Part shown: one piece after another, positions 1-8,761 of the stretch | Layout: every line of letters begins with the position of its first letter | Numbering within the stretch: the stretch's first letter is position 1 | From: JBEATZ01 sp041178545 | Lineage (GTDB): Bacteria > Planctomycetota > UBA1135 > UBA2386 | Assembly: GCA_041178545.1 (NCBI GenBank) | Contig: JBEGVB010000014.1 | Coordinates: 1 to 56,614 of the forward strand | DNA: 56,614 nt | Direction of reading: 5' to 3' | The notes under the pieces: model-generated | Told to the model about the DNA's origin: nothing | Seen by the model: the letters and a program-made list of their open reading frames with translations, nothing else | Database searches by the model: none | Translations under genes and position numbers: made by a program

Positions 1-548
1 CGCAGGTCCCAGCAGAACCGGCCGGTGAGGCCCCACACCAGTTCCCCGGCATGGGCGAAGTGCGGGCTTGCGGGGTGCTGCACGCCGTTGGCGCCGGGCG
101 GAGGTGCCCGGTGTTCCCACCGGGTGGGGTCGCGGAGCAGGCTCCACGGCAGGGCGAGCAATCGCGCGACCTCGGCAGGGTCGGGCTGCAGCAGGGCCGG
201 GTCAGGGATGCGCCCGACGAAGGCATGGACGCGGAAGCCCGAGGAACTGGTGCGGGAAGGCAGGCCGCCCAGCACCCGGACCTCTCGGTCCGGCAGACCC
301 AGTTCCTCACCGACCTCCCGCAGCATGGTCTGCAGCGGGCTCTCGCCGGGCTCGGCGCGGCCGCCGGGGAAGGCAACCTGGCCGGCATGGGTGCGCAGGT
401 CGGCGCGGCGGACGACGAAGAGCAGCCAGTCCTCCCCGTTGCGCTCGAACACAGGAGCGAGCACGGCGGCGAGTTGCTGCGTGGTCCGGTCCCATGCGGT
501 GGGCGCTGGTGGCAGCCTGCGCGCCCACTCGGCCCCGTCGATCCTCAT
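1..548 (-). CDS. Nudix hydrolase, CoA-pyrophosphatase (NudL) type, 3' end outside window
   Basis: Nudix hydrolase that probably cleaves the diphosphate of coenzyme A or a related nucleotide. Reading from ATG at 548, 182 codons are visible and the frame is still open at the left edge. A perfect Nudix box (G-x5-E-x7-R-E-V-x-E-E-x-G-L) lies near residues 60-82. It is preceded by RRADLRTHAGQVAFPGG, which matches the LR-x-H-x-GQVAFPGG signature typical of CoA pyrophosphatases and argues against a plain MutT. CoA pyrophosphatases are about 190-210 residues, so only a short C-terminus is missing. The start ATG overlaps the stop of the upstream methyltransferase gene (ATGA), so the two are probably translated together. 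Substrate is inferred from the signature only. Confidence 0.85.
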   Translation of the reverse strand, partial: MRIDGAEWARRLPPAPTAWDRTTQQLAAVLAPVFERNGEDWLLFVVRRADLRTHAGQVAFPGGRAEPGESPLQTMLREVGEELGLPDREVRVLGGLPSRTSSSGFRVHAFVGRIPDPALLQPDPAEVARLLALPWSLLRDPTRWEHRAPPPGANGVQHPASPHFAHAGELVWGLTGRFCWDL

Positions 549-1699
549 CCGCGCGCCTGCAGCACGATCACCTTGAGGTACCGGGTCTCGGGACACTCGA
601 GCGCGAACGGGTGGTCAGGGCCGGCACCGCGGTGCGCCACCACGCGCAGGTCGCGCCGCGCCTGTGCCGCAGCATCGGCAAGGGTGCGGAGGAACGAGTC
701 CTCGGAGACCGACCCGGAGCACGAGCAGGTCACCAGCAATCCGCCGGGCGGCAGCTTCTCCATCGCCAGGCGGTTGAGGTCGCGGTACTTGGCGAGCCCG
801 AGTTCCAGTTCGTCCTTGGACCGCACCCACTTGGGCGGGTCGAGGACGATGAGGTCCTTGCTGCCGGGCTCGAGCTCACGCAGCAGGTCGAACGCGTCGG
901 CATGCACGACCTCGGCGCGCATCTGGTTGCGGGAGAGGTTGGCCCGCGTCTGCTCCACGGCAGCCTCGTCCAGGTCTGCAGCCACCACGGAACGGGCCTT
1001 TCCTGCCAGGGCATTCATGGCAAAGCCGCCGGCGTTGCAACACAGGTCCAGCACCGTGCGGCCCTTGGCCAGGTTGCGGACCATGAGCCGGTTGTCGCGC
1101 TGGTCGGCAAAGAACCCGGTCTTGTGGCCGCCGCCCGCCTGCACCGCGTAGCGCAGGCCGTGCTCGTGGACCTCGACCGCCACGGGCTGGGGACGGGGCA
1201 CGCGCTCCATGCCCTCGCGCTTCAGTGCGTCCTCGTCCTGCTGGAGCAGCAACTTCGCGCCGCGGTGGTGCTGGAGCAGCCACTCGCCGAGCGGCTCCAA
1301 GACCTTCTGCATCCCGAGGGTGCTCAGCTGGGCCACGTAGGCGTCGCCGAGACGGTCGAGCACGAGACCCGGGAACCCGTCGCCCTCCGCGTGCACCACG
1401 CGCCACGCATTGGTCACTGCCGGCAGGCCGAGGGTCTGCTCGCGCAACTGGGTGGCTGCTGCGAGTGCCCGCACGAAGTGGGCTGGTGCGTCCTCGACGA
1501 TGCCCGGGCTGAAGATGCGCAGGGCAAGCTCGCTGCGCGGGTTGTAGAAGCCGGTGCCGATGACACGGCCGTCGCGGTCGACCGCGCGCACGATGCCACC
1601 TGCCGGCAGCGCACGCTCCGGCTTGCGGACCATCTTGCGGTAGAACCATGGGTGCCTGCCGCGCACGCGGACCTGGACCACGACTTCGGGGATGCTCAT
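545..1699 (-). CDS. RlmI-like 23S rRNA (cytosine-C5) methyltransferase
   Basis: Class I SAM-dependent methyltransferase of the RlmI/YccW family, which methylates a cytosine of 23S rRNA (C1962 in E. coli). From ATG at 1699 it is 384 aa. An N-terminal PUA-like domain (about 1-75, with RGRHPWFYRKMV) is followed by the family segment GHKTGFFADQRDNR (191-204). Then come the SAM-binding motif VLDLCCNAGG (216-225), the catalytic DPPK (287-290) and a CSCSG motif (325-329). The open frame runs 34 codons further upstream to 1801, but PUA homology begins at MSIPEVV, so the internal ATG is preferred. No clear Shine-Dalgarno is seen. The stop overlaps the start of the downstream Nudix gene. RlmI versus a close paralogue cannot be settled by eye. 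Confidence 0.87.
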   Translation of the reverse strand: MSIPEVVVQVRVRGRHPWFYRKMVRKPERALPAGGIVRAVDRDGRVIGTGFYNPRSELALRIFSPGIVEDAPAHFVRALAAATQLREQTLGLPAVTNAWRVVHAEGDGFPGLVLDRLGDAYVAQLSTLGMQKVLEPLGEWLLQHHRGAKLLLQQDEDALKREGMERVPRPQPVAVEVHEHGLRYAVQAGGGHKTGFFADQRDNRLMVRNLAKGRTVLDLCCNAGGFAMNALAGKARSVVAADLDEAAVEQTRANLSRNQMRAEVVHADAFDLLRELEPGSKDLIVLDPPKWVRSKDELELGLAKYRDLNRLAMEKLPPGGLLVTCSCSGSVSEDSFLRTLADAAAQARRDLRVVAHRGAGPDHPFALECPETRYLKVIVLQARG

Positions 1700-1803
1700 G
1701 CGGGCAGTGAGGGTCGCTGCGTCCCGTTCCGGGATTGACGACGCCGACTTTCGGGCATCTGGAACGAAATGGGTAGTCTTCCGTGACACAAACGGTGCCA
1801 ACC

Positions 1804-2274
1804 ATGTCCGGCAGCCTTACACCCCCTCGCGGTCATGCAGTTGCCTCGCGTCCACCCGAGCGCCGGCGCGACGCGACCCCGATGTTCTGCCGCTACACGT
1901 TGATGGGCGGCAGGCGCGGTTCTGACGCGCCCAACACGTTCTCCGACTTCCACGGCCCGCACACCCTGGCCATCGCCCTCGGCATCGTGGCCCTCAACGT
2001 GCTCGACGCCGTCTTCACCCTGCTCTTCCTGACCCACGGCGGCAAGGAACTCAACCCGCTGGTGGACCAGATCCTCGGCTTCGGACCGCTGCCGTTCCTG
2101 GTGCTGAAGTCGCTGGGCGTCGGGCTCTGCACCGGCTTCCTGGTGCTGACGCGCAACTTCGTCATGGCGCGCATCGGCATGGTGGTGGTGCTGGTGGGCT
2201 ACGCGGCGCTGCTGGCATGGCACTTCCACCTCCTCGACGTGTTCCACACTGGAACCGCCCACGCGGCCGGGTGA
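1804..2274 (+). CDS. DUF5658-like small membrane protein
   Basis: Small integral membrane protein of unknown function. Three hydrophobic segments are visible: HTLAIALGIVALNVLDAVFT, then a segment centred on LVLKSLGVGLCTGFLVLT, and a last one beginning MARIGMVVVLVGYAALLAW. The pattern NVLDAVFTLLFL followed by GGKELNPLVD resembles DUF5658 proteins (N-x-x-D-x-x-x-T in helix 1, then E-x-NP). Starts are ambiguous: GTG at 1783, ATG at 1804 and ATG at 1882 are all in frame, and homology only begins after 1882. A TAGTCT box at 1774-1779 would put transcription start close to 1787, which favours 1804 or 1882. It sits divergent from the rlmI-like gene and just upstream of the asparagine-synthase-like operon. 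Confidence 0.7.
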   Translation: MSGSLTPPRGHAVASRPPERRRDATPMFCRYTLMGGRRGSDAPNTFSDFHGPHTLAIALGIVALNVLDAVFTLLFLTHGGKELNPLVDQILGFGPLPFLVLKSLGVGLCTGFLVLTRNFVMARIGMVVVLVGYAALLAWHFHLLDVFHTGTAHAAG

Positions 2275-2286
2275 TAACCGCACCAC

Positions 2287-4056
2287 GTGTGCGGCATCCT
2301 CGCGGTCCGGGTCGACTGGCTGCTCGCGACCCACGGTGAACTCGACGGCCCTGTCGGCCGAGCGCTCGGGGCCATGCGGGCACGCGGGCCCGACGGGACC
2401 CGTTGGGTGCGCCACGGCAACTGGGTCCTCGGCTGTGCCCGCCTGGCGGTGAGCGAGCCACGGTCGACCCAGCCCCTCGTGCTGCGCGGCAGGCGATGGG
2501 CCGTGGCGTTCAACGGCGCCGTCACCAACGCGCGCGACGTGTGGGCCAGCATGAGGCCAAGGCTCGGGGCGCGCAAAAGGCTGCCCAACGACGCATGGCT
2601 GCCGCTGCTTGCAGCAGCCTCGGGATCGCCTGCCGCCAGGTTCCACGGCCACGGTTGCGCCCTCGTGGTCGACGCGCAGGAGGACGTGGTGCACGTGTAC
2701 GCGGACCCGCTGGGGGAGAAGCCGCTCTTCCGCGGGTTCGACGGGAAGGCCACCGTCGCGATCGCATCGACGCCCGCAGCGTTGCGCGCGCTGGGAATCG
2801 ACGAACCTGCGGATGCCTGGCGCGGCAGCACCTACTGGACGCGCGGCAGCGGTCCCGTGGCGGGTCATCCGACGCAGGTCATGGTGCCTTGGGACCGCAC
2901 GCACGGCTGGGCGACGGTCTCGGGTGGGCGAGTCGAGGCAAGGCCGCGGGTTGTTGCGCCTGCTGCTGCCACGGCACCGCTGCGCGAACTGGTGGTCGGT
3001 GCCGTGTCCCGCTGTGCCCGCGCCGACGTGCGCGTGGGCCTGTGCCTCTCCGGCGGTCTGGACAGCTCGGTGCTGGCTGCGGCACTCGGCCAGCAGGGCA
3101 CCGCGCTGGACGTGTTCCAGTTCCGCGCGGCAGGCGCACCGGAGGGAGAACGAGTGCGCGCCCGCGAGGTGGCCGCCCGGTTCGGGCACCGCCTGCACGA
3201 GGTGGACGGTGACGAGGCGTTGCTGGGCTGCCTGCCGCTCCTCACGCGCACCTGGGGCAGGCCGCTCGGCGACCCATCCGTGCTCGCGCTGCATGCCGTT
3301 GCGCGTGCCGCGGCCTCGCACGGAGTGCGCGTGCTGCTCTCCGGTGAGGGAGCGGACGAGTGCTTCCTCGGCTACCGGCGCCACCGTGCACTTGCCCAGC
3401 TGCAGACGTGGGCCCGGTTCGCACGGCTGGCGGCACCGCTGGTTGGTGCGTGGGGCACTGGCACCGTTGCGCGCTGGCTGCGTGCAGCAGGTGCCGCGGA
3501 CCCACATGGGTCGTTGCTGGAAGTGGTGCCGCCTGCCTTCTGCCGGCTGGTGCTGCAGCACGGTTGGGAGCCTGAGTCCTGCCCGGTTCCCGTCGACATC
3601 GAGTTCGCTGCACGGCGCGAGTGCGCCGAGTACCTGCGCGAGGACCTGCTGGTGAAGCTGGACGTGGGCGCGATGGCGGCTGGCGTGGAGGGTCGGTGCC
3701 CGTTCCTCGACCGCGACGTGGTGGCGTGGGCTGCTGCGCAGCCCGCACGGACGCTGCTCGGCAAGGCACCGTTGCGCGCTGCATTCGCAGGTGTGCTGCC
3801 CAGCTCGGTCCTGCGCGCCCGCAAGCAGGGCATGGCCCTGCCCCTCGACCGTTGGTTCCGCGAGTGCCCGGAAGCACTCGACCTGCTGCGGGACCGCCGC
3901 ACGCTCGCGCGCCCGCACCTGCGACCCGAGGGGGTGACCCGTGCCCTCGACCTGCACCGCAGTGCTCGCGCCGACCTCGGCCACGGCCTCTACCTGCTGC
4001 TGGCCTTCGAGCACCACCTGCGAGCGCGCGAGGAGGCGCTGCTGCCGTGCGCGTGA
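2287..4056 (+). CDS. Asparagine synthase (glutamine-hydrolysing)-like amidotransferase
   Basis: Two-domain amidotransferase: an N-terminal glutaminase releases ammonia and a C-terminal ATP-pyrophosphatase domain activates a carboxylate. The GTG start gives MCGI, placing the nucleophilic Cys at position 2 after Met removal. Visible motifs are RGPDG, AFNGAVTN, DPLGEKPLF, the PP-loop SGGLDSS, LLSGEGADECFLGY, GRCPFLD and RKQGMALPLDRW. Length 589 aa is normal for AsnB. The stop overlaps the next gene's ATG by one base (TGATG), and that gene overlaps the following Nudix gene. Context with a glycosyltransferase suggests a role in surface-glycan or nucleotide-sugar amidation rather than free asparagine supply, but this is inference. 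Confidence 0.88.
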   Translation: MCGILAVRVDWLLATHGELDGPVGRALGAMRARGPDGTRWVRHGNWVLGCARLAVSEPRSTQPLVLRGRRWAVAFNGAVTNARDVWASMRPRLGARKRLPNDAWLPLLAAASGSPAARFHGHGCALVVDAQEDVVHVYADPLGEKPLFRGFDGKATVAIASTPAALRALGIDEPADAWRGSTYWTRGSGPVAGHPTQVMVPWDRTHGWATVSGGRVEARPRVVAPAAATAPLRELVVGAVSRCARADVRVGLCLSGGLDSSVLAAALGQQGTALDVFQFRAAGAPEGERVRAREVAARFGHRLHEVDGDEALLGCLPLLTRTWGRPLGDPSVLALHAVARAAASHGVRVLLSGEGADECFLGYRRHRALAQLQTWARFARLAAPLVGAWGTGTVARWLRAAGAADPHGSLLEVVPPAFCRLVLQHGWEPESCPVPVDIEFAARRECAEYLREDLLVKLDVGAMAAGVEGRCPFLDRDVVAWAAAQPARTLLGKAPLRAAFAGVLPSSVLRARKQGMALPLDRWFRECPEALDLLRDRRTLARPHLRPEGVTRALDLHRSARADLGHGLYLLLAFEHHLRAREEALLPCA

Positions 4057-5189
4057 TGCGCGTGCTCACCCGCCCGAACCTGGGCGGACCGACCCGGCAG
4101 GCCGTCGCACTCTGGCACGCGCACCGCGCCATGGGCGTAGAGACGTTGTTGGTGACCGGTCGGGTGCACGCTGGCGAGTCGACGCTCGACCCCGAGGGCT
4201 GTGGCGTGCCACGGCTCGTGCCCGAGGCCGTGCGCGCCGGCAGCGTGCGCGGCGGTGGCTGGGTGGTCGTGGAGGACATGGGACGCGGCATCCACCCGCT
4301 GCGCGACCTCCGCGCCCGCAGGCAGTTGCAGGCGCTTGCCGCCGCGTGGCAGCCCGACGTGGTGCACAGCCACACCTCCAAGGCCGGTGCGTTGGTGCGC
4401 ACCGCGTTGCGCAGCGCCCCCGTGCTCGCGCACACCTACCACGGCCACGTGCTGGCGGACTACTTCCACCCGGTGGTCGCTGCGGGGTTCCGGTGGCTCG
4501 AGCGTCGATGGGCGCAGCGCACCGACCTGCTCGTTGCCGTCAGCCCCTCGTGTGCCGACGAACTCGCGGCACTGGGCATCGCCCCACGCGAGCGCTTCGA
4601 GGTCGCGCGTCCTGCCGTGCCGCTGGCACCGGTGGAGTCCCGTGCGGATGCGCGCCTCGCGCTCGGCATCGGGTCCTCGGAGTTCCGCGTGGCCGCGGTG
4701 GGGCGCCTCGTGCCCGTGAAGCGCATGGAGTGGTTCGTGGCCGCCTTGCAGGGACTCGAAGGTGTCCATGGCGACGTGTGGGGCAGTGGCCCGGAGGAGG
4801 CGCGCCTGCGATCCACGGCGGGCGACAATGTCTCGTTCCGCGGGACCCGCCCCGACCTGCAGCCCCTGCTCTCCGCCTACGATGCCGTGGTCCTGCCAAG
4901 CGTGCGCGAAGGCTGTCCGCTCGTGGCCGTGGAGGCGTTTGCCGCCGGCGTGCCGGTGGTGGGTTGCGACGTGCCGGGGGTGCGGGACGTGCTCACCAGT
5001 TGGGGCGTGGGCGTGTTGGTGCCGGAGGCCGAGGGACCGCGCGGGCTGCGTGCGGCCCTCGACCGGCTCCGGCAGGACCCTGCGGGCGCGAGTGCGCTGG
5101 GCGCAAAGGGCATTGCCTGTGCCGCGGAGTTCGCTCCCGGGCGGCTGGCGCAGCGTCTGGTCGAGTCCTATGCCTCGTTGCTGCCATGA
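4056..5189 (+). CDS. GT4-type glycosyltransferase
   Basis: Retaining glycosyltransferase of the GT-B fold that transfers a sugar from a nucleotide-sugar donor, probably in envelope polysaccharide assembly. It is 377 aa from ATG 4056, which overlaps the previous stop by one base. The N-terminal Rossmann half contains LGGPTRQAVAL and the acceptor-side VVHSHTSKAGAL and HTYHGHVLADYF. The C-terminal half has AVGRLVPVKRMEWFVAAL, and the donor-site motif E-G-x-P-L-x-x-x-E (REGCPLVAVEAFAAGVPVV). There is no signal peptide or membrane segment, so it is cytoplasmic. Donor and acceptor cannot be read from sequence. Confidence 0.88.
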   Translation: MRVLTRPNLGGPTRQAVALWHAHRAMGVETLLVTGRVHAGESTLDPEGCGVPRLVPEAVRAGSVRGGGWVVVEDMGRGIHPLRDLRARRQLQALAAAWQPDVVHSHTSKAGALVRTALRSAPVLAHTYHGHVLADYFHPVVAAGFRWLERRWAQRTDLLVAVSPSCADELAALGIAPRERFEVARPAVPLAPVESRADARLALGIGSSEFRVAAVGRLVPVKRMEWFVAALQGLEGVHGDVWGSGPEEARLRSTAGDNVSFRGTRPDLQPLLSAYDAVVLPSVREGCPLVAVEAFAAGVPVVGCDVPGVRDVLTSWGVGVLVPEAEGPRGLRAALDRLRQDPAGASALGAKGIACAAEFAPGRLAQRLVESYASLLP

Positions 5190-5692
5190 GTTCAAAGCCA
5201 CCGGACCCGGCCGATGCCTCCGACTTCCGCGAGCCACAGCTGCGCAAGGACGACTTCCTCGGCGCGTTCGCCTTGGTGTGGCGCGGTGACCACCTGCTCA
5301 TGGTCCGCAACGAGCGCGTCGTGCGCGGGGTGCTGACCTCGACGTGGGACCTGCCGGGTGGGCAGGTCGAGCCGGGCGAACTGCTGCACGAGGCCCTGGT
5401 GCGCGAACTGCGCGAGGAGACCCACCTCGAACTCCGCGGCACGCCACGGCTGCTGTTCCTGCAGGAGGGCCTCAAGGTCAAGTCCGGCACGCGCCGCTAC
5501 GCGTGGCGCTCCTTCTTCTTCGAGGTGGGCGAGTCCACTGGCGAGCCGCATGCAGGCGGCGAGGTGCTGGAGGTGTGTTGGGTGCCGCGCGACCGCCTGC
5601 GAGAGCGGCTGGTTGCGCCCTACCACGACAGCTTCCGCCACTGGCTGGAACACGGTGGCACCCACTTCCAGTCGCGCTGGGAAGAGCCCTAG
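5186..5692 (+). CDS. Nudix hydrolase
   Basis: Cytoplasmic Nudix hydrolase of 168 aa. The Nudix box (GGQVEPGELLHEALVRELRE followed by ETHLEL) is intact, with LPGG immediately before it and an aromatic-rich YAWRSFFFEVGE strand after it. The N-terminus FLGAFALVWRGDHLLMVRNE is the first beta-strand pair of the fold. The start ATG overlaps the glycosyltransferase stop (ATGA), so it closes a three-gene coupled cassette. The general build resembles MutT/ADP-sugar pyrophosphatase types, which could recycle or police nucleotide sugars for the neighbouring transferase. The substrate is not determinable by eye. Confidence 0.88.
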   Translation: MSSKPPDPADASDFREPQLRKDDFLGAFALVWRGDHLLMVRNERVVRGVLTSTWDLPGGQVEPGELLHEALVRELREETHLELRGTPRLLFLQEGLKVKSGTRRYAWRSFFFEVGESTGEPHAGGEVLEVCWVPRDRLRERLVAPYHDSFRHWLEHGGTHFQSRWEEP

Positions 5693-5742
5693 GAATCTGC
5701 CGCAGTCGTGCGACTGCAGCCGCGGAGGACGCACCGTGGGGC

Positions 5743-7236
5743 ATGGCGACCCTCGCACTGTGTGTCCTGCAGACCCTGCTCACCTTCCACGCGGGCACCC
5801 CGGAACCGGTTCGGTTCGGGGTCCCACTCCCTGCCAAGGGCGTGGCGCGGGGGATGCGGCTCGAGGACCAGGACGGTGCGCAGTTCCAGTGGCGGCAGCT
5901 GCAGGTGCGGCCGGACCCGGTGCACGGCACGGTGTGGGTGGAGTTGGTGGTGGCCGGTGCCTCGGGCAGTGCGCGGGTCTGCTCCGGCGGCACGGGTCCG
6001 AGTCCCGACGGTGGGTCGCTCGTGCGTGTGGAGCGCGAGGAGTCGTTGTGCGACGGCGGGGTGCAGCTGCAGGTGGAGCGTTGGCACCATGCGTGCGGCA
6101 GGACCGAGACGCGCACGCGCCGCCTGTTCCTGCGCACGACGGAGCACGAGGGTGAGACCTACCGTGCAGGGGAGGCACTGCTCGACTGGGACGAGGACTG
6201 GTTGCGGCGCAGGCTCGCCGTCCGCGTGCCCCGCTCCGCGTGGGAGCGCGCAGGGCTCGTGCCGCCGGACCAGGGCATCGCAGCCGCGCACCGGAGCCTG
6301 CTCGTCGCGACGGCGCCTGCGCTCGTGGAGCTGCCCGGGCGGCGCGGCGCCGGCGACTACGGGCGATCCCGCGGCGTGGTCACCAACCTCGAGTACGACA
6401 CTGCACTCGGCTGGCTCCGCATGCACTTCGCGACCGGGGACCCCGAGTGCCTCGCGCGGGCATGGCGCTGTGCACGCCACACCCTCGACCGGGACCTCGA
6501 CCGGCACACGGGCCTGCCGCACGCACACGGCACCGACCATCGCTCGGGCCGGCCCGAACCGGGCCACACCTGGCTGACCGGGATGCTCTGGGTCGGCCTC
6601 GCCACGGGGGACGACCAACTCGTCGCCGGTGCTGGCGCCGTCGCCCGCGCGCTCGCAGCGCACCCTCCGGACGGCGAGGGCGAGCACGACCGTGCGCGGG
6701 ACCACGCCTGGCCGCTCGCAGAGCTGGAGGCCTGGCTCGCCCACGCCGACGACCCGGTCTGCGCGCGCGCAGCAGACCAGCTTGCCGATGCCATCGTCCA
6801 CCGACTCGACCCGGCGTTCGGCATGCTGCGCTTCGGGGAGTCCGAGGTGGAGGGACCGTCACCGCTCGAACGGGCCTGGGTCACTGGAGGCATCGTGTTG
6901 CCTGCGCTGCGCCAGCACCTGGTGCGCAACCCGCGCGAGTCCGTGTCGCGGGTGGTGCGCGAGCTGGAGCGCAGCCTCGTGGAGCAGTTGTTGCGCGGCG
7001 AACCAGGCCTGCCGATCCTCTGGCACGCAGGTGCACGGGGTCCACACGGGGTGTACCGCGCCGTGGCCGACCCGCGCGGCTGGTTGATGCTCGAGGGACT
7101 CTCCCTGGTGGACCTGCGCAGGGTGCTCGCACGGCCCGCGGTGCGGCGCGGCCTCGGCGAGTTGCCCAACCTGATGGACCCCGACCTCGCCACGACCTTC
7201 AGCATGCTCGCGCGCACGCGGTGGGTGTGGCGCTGA
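5743..7236 (+). CDS. Exported alpha/alpha-toroid-like protein, resembles exo-rhamnogalacturonan-lyase (PcRGLX/YetA) family
   Basis: Predicted exported protein of 497 aa. ATG 5743 gives a short hydrophobic leader (MATLALCVLQTLLTFHAG). The first domain begins with PVRFGVPLPAKGV, a pattern I associate with the N-terminal beta domain of PcRGLX/YetA-like proteins. The remainder is helical with repeated aromatic/His/Glu-rich turns (NLEYDTALGWLRMHFATGD, GHTWLTGMLWVGLATGDD, RDHAWPLAELEAWLAHADD) compatible with an alpha/alpha-toroid carbohydrate-active domain. It starts 50 bp after the Nudix gene on the same strand and converges on the protease gene with only 3 bp between the two stops. The frame is open upstream to 5344, but that part overlaps the Nudix gene. 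Enzyme activity is unproven. Confidence 0.62.
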   Translation: MATLALCVLQTLLTFHAGTPEPVRFGVPLPAKGVARGMRLEDQDGAQFQWRQLQVRPDPVHGTVWVELVVAGASGSARVCSGGTGPSPDGGSLVRVEREESLCDGGVQLQVERWHHACGRTETRTRRLFLRTTEHEGETYRAGEALLDWDEDWLRRRLAVRVPRSAWERAGLVPPDQGIAAAHRSLLVATAPALVELPGRRGAGDYGRSRGVVTNLEYDTALGWLRMHFATGDPECLARAWRCARHTLDRDLDRHTGLPHAHGTDHRSGRPEPGHTWLTGMLWVGLATGDDQLVAGAGAVARALAAHPPDGEGEHDRARDHAWPLAELEAWLAHADDPVCARAADQLADAIVHRLDPAFGMLRFGESEVEGPSPLERAWVTGGIVLPALRQHLVRNPRESVSRVVRELERSLVEQLLRGEPGLPILWHAGARGPHGVYRAVADPRGWLMLEGLSLVDLRRVLARPAVRRGLGELPNLMDPDLATTFSMLARTRWVWR

Positions 7237-7239
7237 AGC

Positions 7240-8685
7240 TCAGCGCGGCAGCTCGCGGACGTCGAGCGGGCCCTCCAGGTCCTTGCCGTCGCGCAGGACC
7301 ACGATGCCGACCTGCTGGCCGCCGAGCTGTTGCAGCTTCTGGGCGAGGTCCGAGAGGGAGTCGAGGCGGATGTCCATGCGGTTGCCCCAGTTGCTGCGGC
7401 CCTGAAGTGCGATGAGCACGTCGCCGGACTGGATGCCCAGCTCGGCAGCAGGGCTGTCCGGCTGCACCTCGGTCACGCGCAGCGCCACGGGCAGCAGGCG
7501 CACGCGACGGGCACCGGCAGCCCGGTAGAAGGTGAGCGTGGCCTGACGCAGCAGCTCTGCGTCCTGGTCGCCTCGGACCTCCTCGAGCACGAGACCGCTG
7601 GCAGTCGCCACCACGTGCGTGGCACGCGTGGTGGGGAGTGCCTCCACCTCGACCTTGCGGTTGCCGCGCTGGAGCCGCAGCTGCAAGGGCTTGCCGGCAG
7701 GAGCGCCGAGGAGGCGGCGCAGGTAGTCCACCCGCGAGCCAACCGCATCGGCACCGATCCCGCTCAGTACGTCGCCCTTGCGCACACCCGCGCGGGCAGC
7801 AGGGCTGCCTGGGCCGACCTCGCTCACCACCAACGTGCCCTCGCGCTCGTCCAGCTCGATGCCGAGCCACGGGCTGTCCAGTGCCTGGGCAAAGCTGTCC
7901 GAGGCGATGAGTTCCTTCTCGAACACCTCGCGCACGGTGTCCACCGGGATGGCGAAGCCGATGTTCTCCGCTCCCATGGCCATCGCGTTGTTCACGCCGA
8001 TGAGCTTGCCGGTGATGTCGAGCAGCGCGCCGCCGCTGTTGCCCTGGTTGATCGCGGCGTCGGTTTGCAGCAACCCGCTGTACTCGCGTGCACGACCGTC
8101 TGGCGTCCGCACGCGGATCGAGCGTCCGGTGGCGGAGAGCACCCCGCTGGTGACGGTGTTGGAGTGGCCCTGCGGGTTGCCGATGGCGATCAGCGTCTCG
8201 CCGACCATGAGGTCCTGTGACCTGCCGATCTCGATGGGCTTCACGGTGTCGCCTGTGCCCAGCTGCAGTTGCAGGAGGGCCAGGTCGTGCTGCGGCGAGC
8301 TGCTGAGGATGCGTGCGCCGAAGGAACGGCCGTCGCGCAACTTGCACTGCACGACCGCATTCGGGTCACCCAGCGCCGTGGCGACCACGTGCCAATTGGT
8401 GATGACGAAGCCGGCCTGGTCGAGGATCACGCCCGAGCCCTGGCCGTCGATCGCACCGCCGTTGGCGAGCGCCTGCCGCTGGGCGAGGTAGATGCTGACG
8501 ACGGAGTCGGCAGCCTTCTGCACCGCGCGCACGACGGGTGTGACCCGCAGGTCCATGTCCTCGGCATCGGCCTCGACCACCTGCAGGCCGCTGCGGTCGG
8601 TGAGCGGCTTGCGGTCCTGTGCCGGGACACAGGGGGCCGCGACGGCGAGCAAGGAAAGGACCCATGCGAAGGAAAGGTTGTTCAT
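7240..8685 (-). CDS. HtrA/Deg-family periplasmic serine protease with two PDZ domains
   Basis: Exported serine protease of 481 aa for envelope protein quality control. A signal peptide (1-22, ending AAPCVPAQ) precedes the trypsin-like domain. The catalytic triad is visible as His99 (ITNWHVV), Asp134 (SPQHDLALL) and Ser217 (INQGNSGGALLD). The oxyanion-loop motif GNSGG is canonical, so it should be active. PDZ1 is around 270-350 and PDZ2 around 395-470 (ALRVTEVQPDSPAAELGIQSGDVLIAL). Length matches DegP/DegQ proteins. It is divergent from the thioesterase gene across 76 bp and has GGAG about 6 nt before ATG. A second, membrane-anchored family member lies at 40656. Confidence 0.9.
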   Translation of the reverse strand: MNNLSFAWVLSLLAVAAPCVPAQDRKPLTDRSGLQVVEADAEDMDLRVTPVVRAVQKAADSVVSIYLAQRQALANGGAIDGQGSGVILDQAGFVITNWHVVATALGDPNAVVQCKLRDGRSFGARILSSSPQHDLALLQLQLGTGDTVKPIEIGRSQDLMVGETLIAIGNPQGHSNTVTSGVLSATGRSIRVRTPDGRAREYSGLLQTDAAINQGNSGGALLDITGKLIGVNNAMAMGAENIGFAIPVDTVREVFEKELIASDSFAQALDSPWLGIELDEREGTLVVSEVGPGSPAARAGVRKGDVLSGIGADAVGSRVDYLRRLLGAPAGKPLQLRLQRGNRKVEVEALPTTRATHVVATASGLVLEEVRGDQDAELLRQATLTFYRAAGARRVRLLPVALRVTEVQPDSPAAELGIQSGDVLIALQGRSNWGNRMDIRLDSLSDLAQKLQQLGGQQVGIVVLRDGKDLEGPLDVRELPR

Positions 8686-8761
8686 GCGGCTCCGGAACCC
8701 CTGTGGGATGCTACCGAAGACGCGTCAACCCGGACTTTCCTCCCGCCGAAGGACACCTGCG

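Noticed and set aside
1735..1779. TTGACG ... TAGTCT as a promoter for the DUF5658-like gene
   Set aside because: The boxes are 33 bp apart, too far for a sigma-70 promoter. Only the -10-like box is mentioned as a weak hint.
1696..4017. 773-codon minus-strand frame opposite the asparagine-synthase-like gene
   Set aside because: The plus-strand gene has all catalytic motifs (Cys2, SGGLDSS, GEGADE). The minus frame is a shadow.
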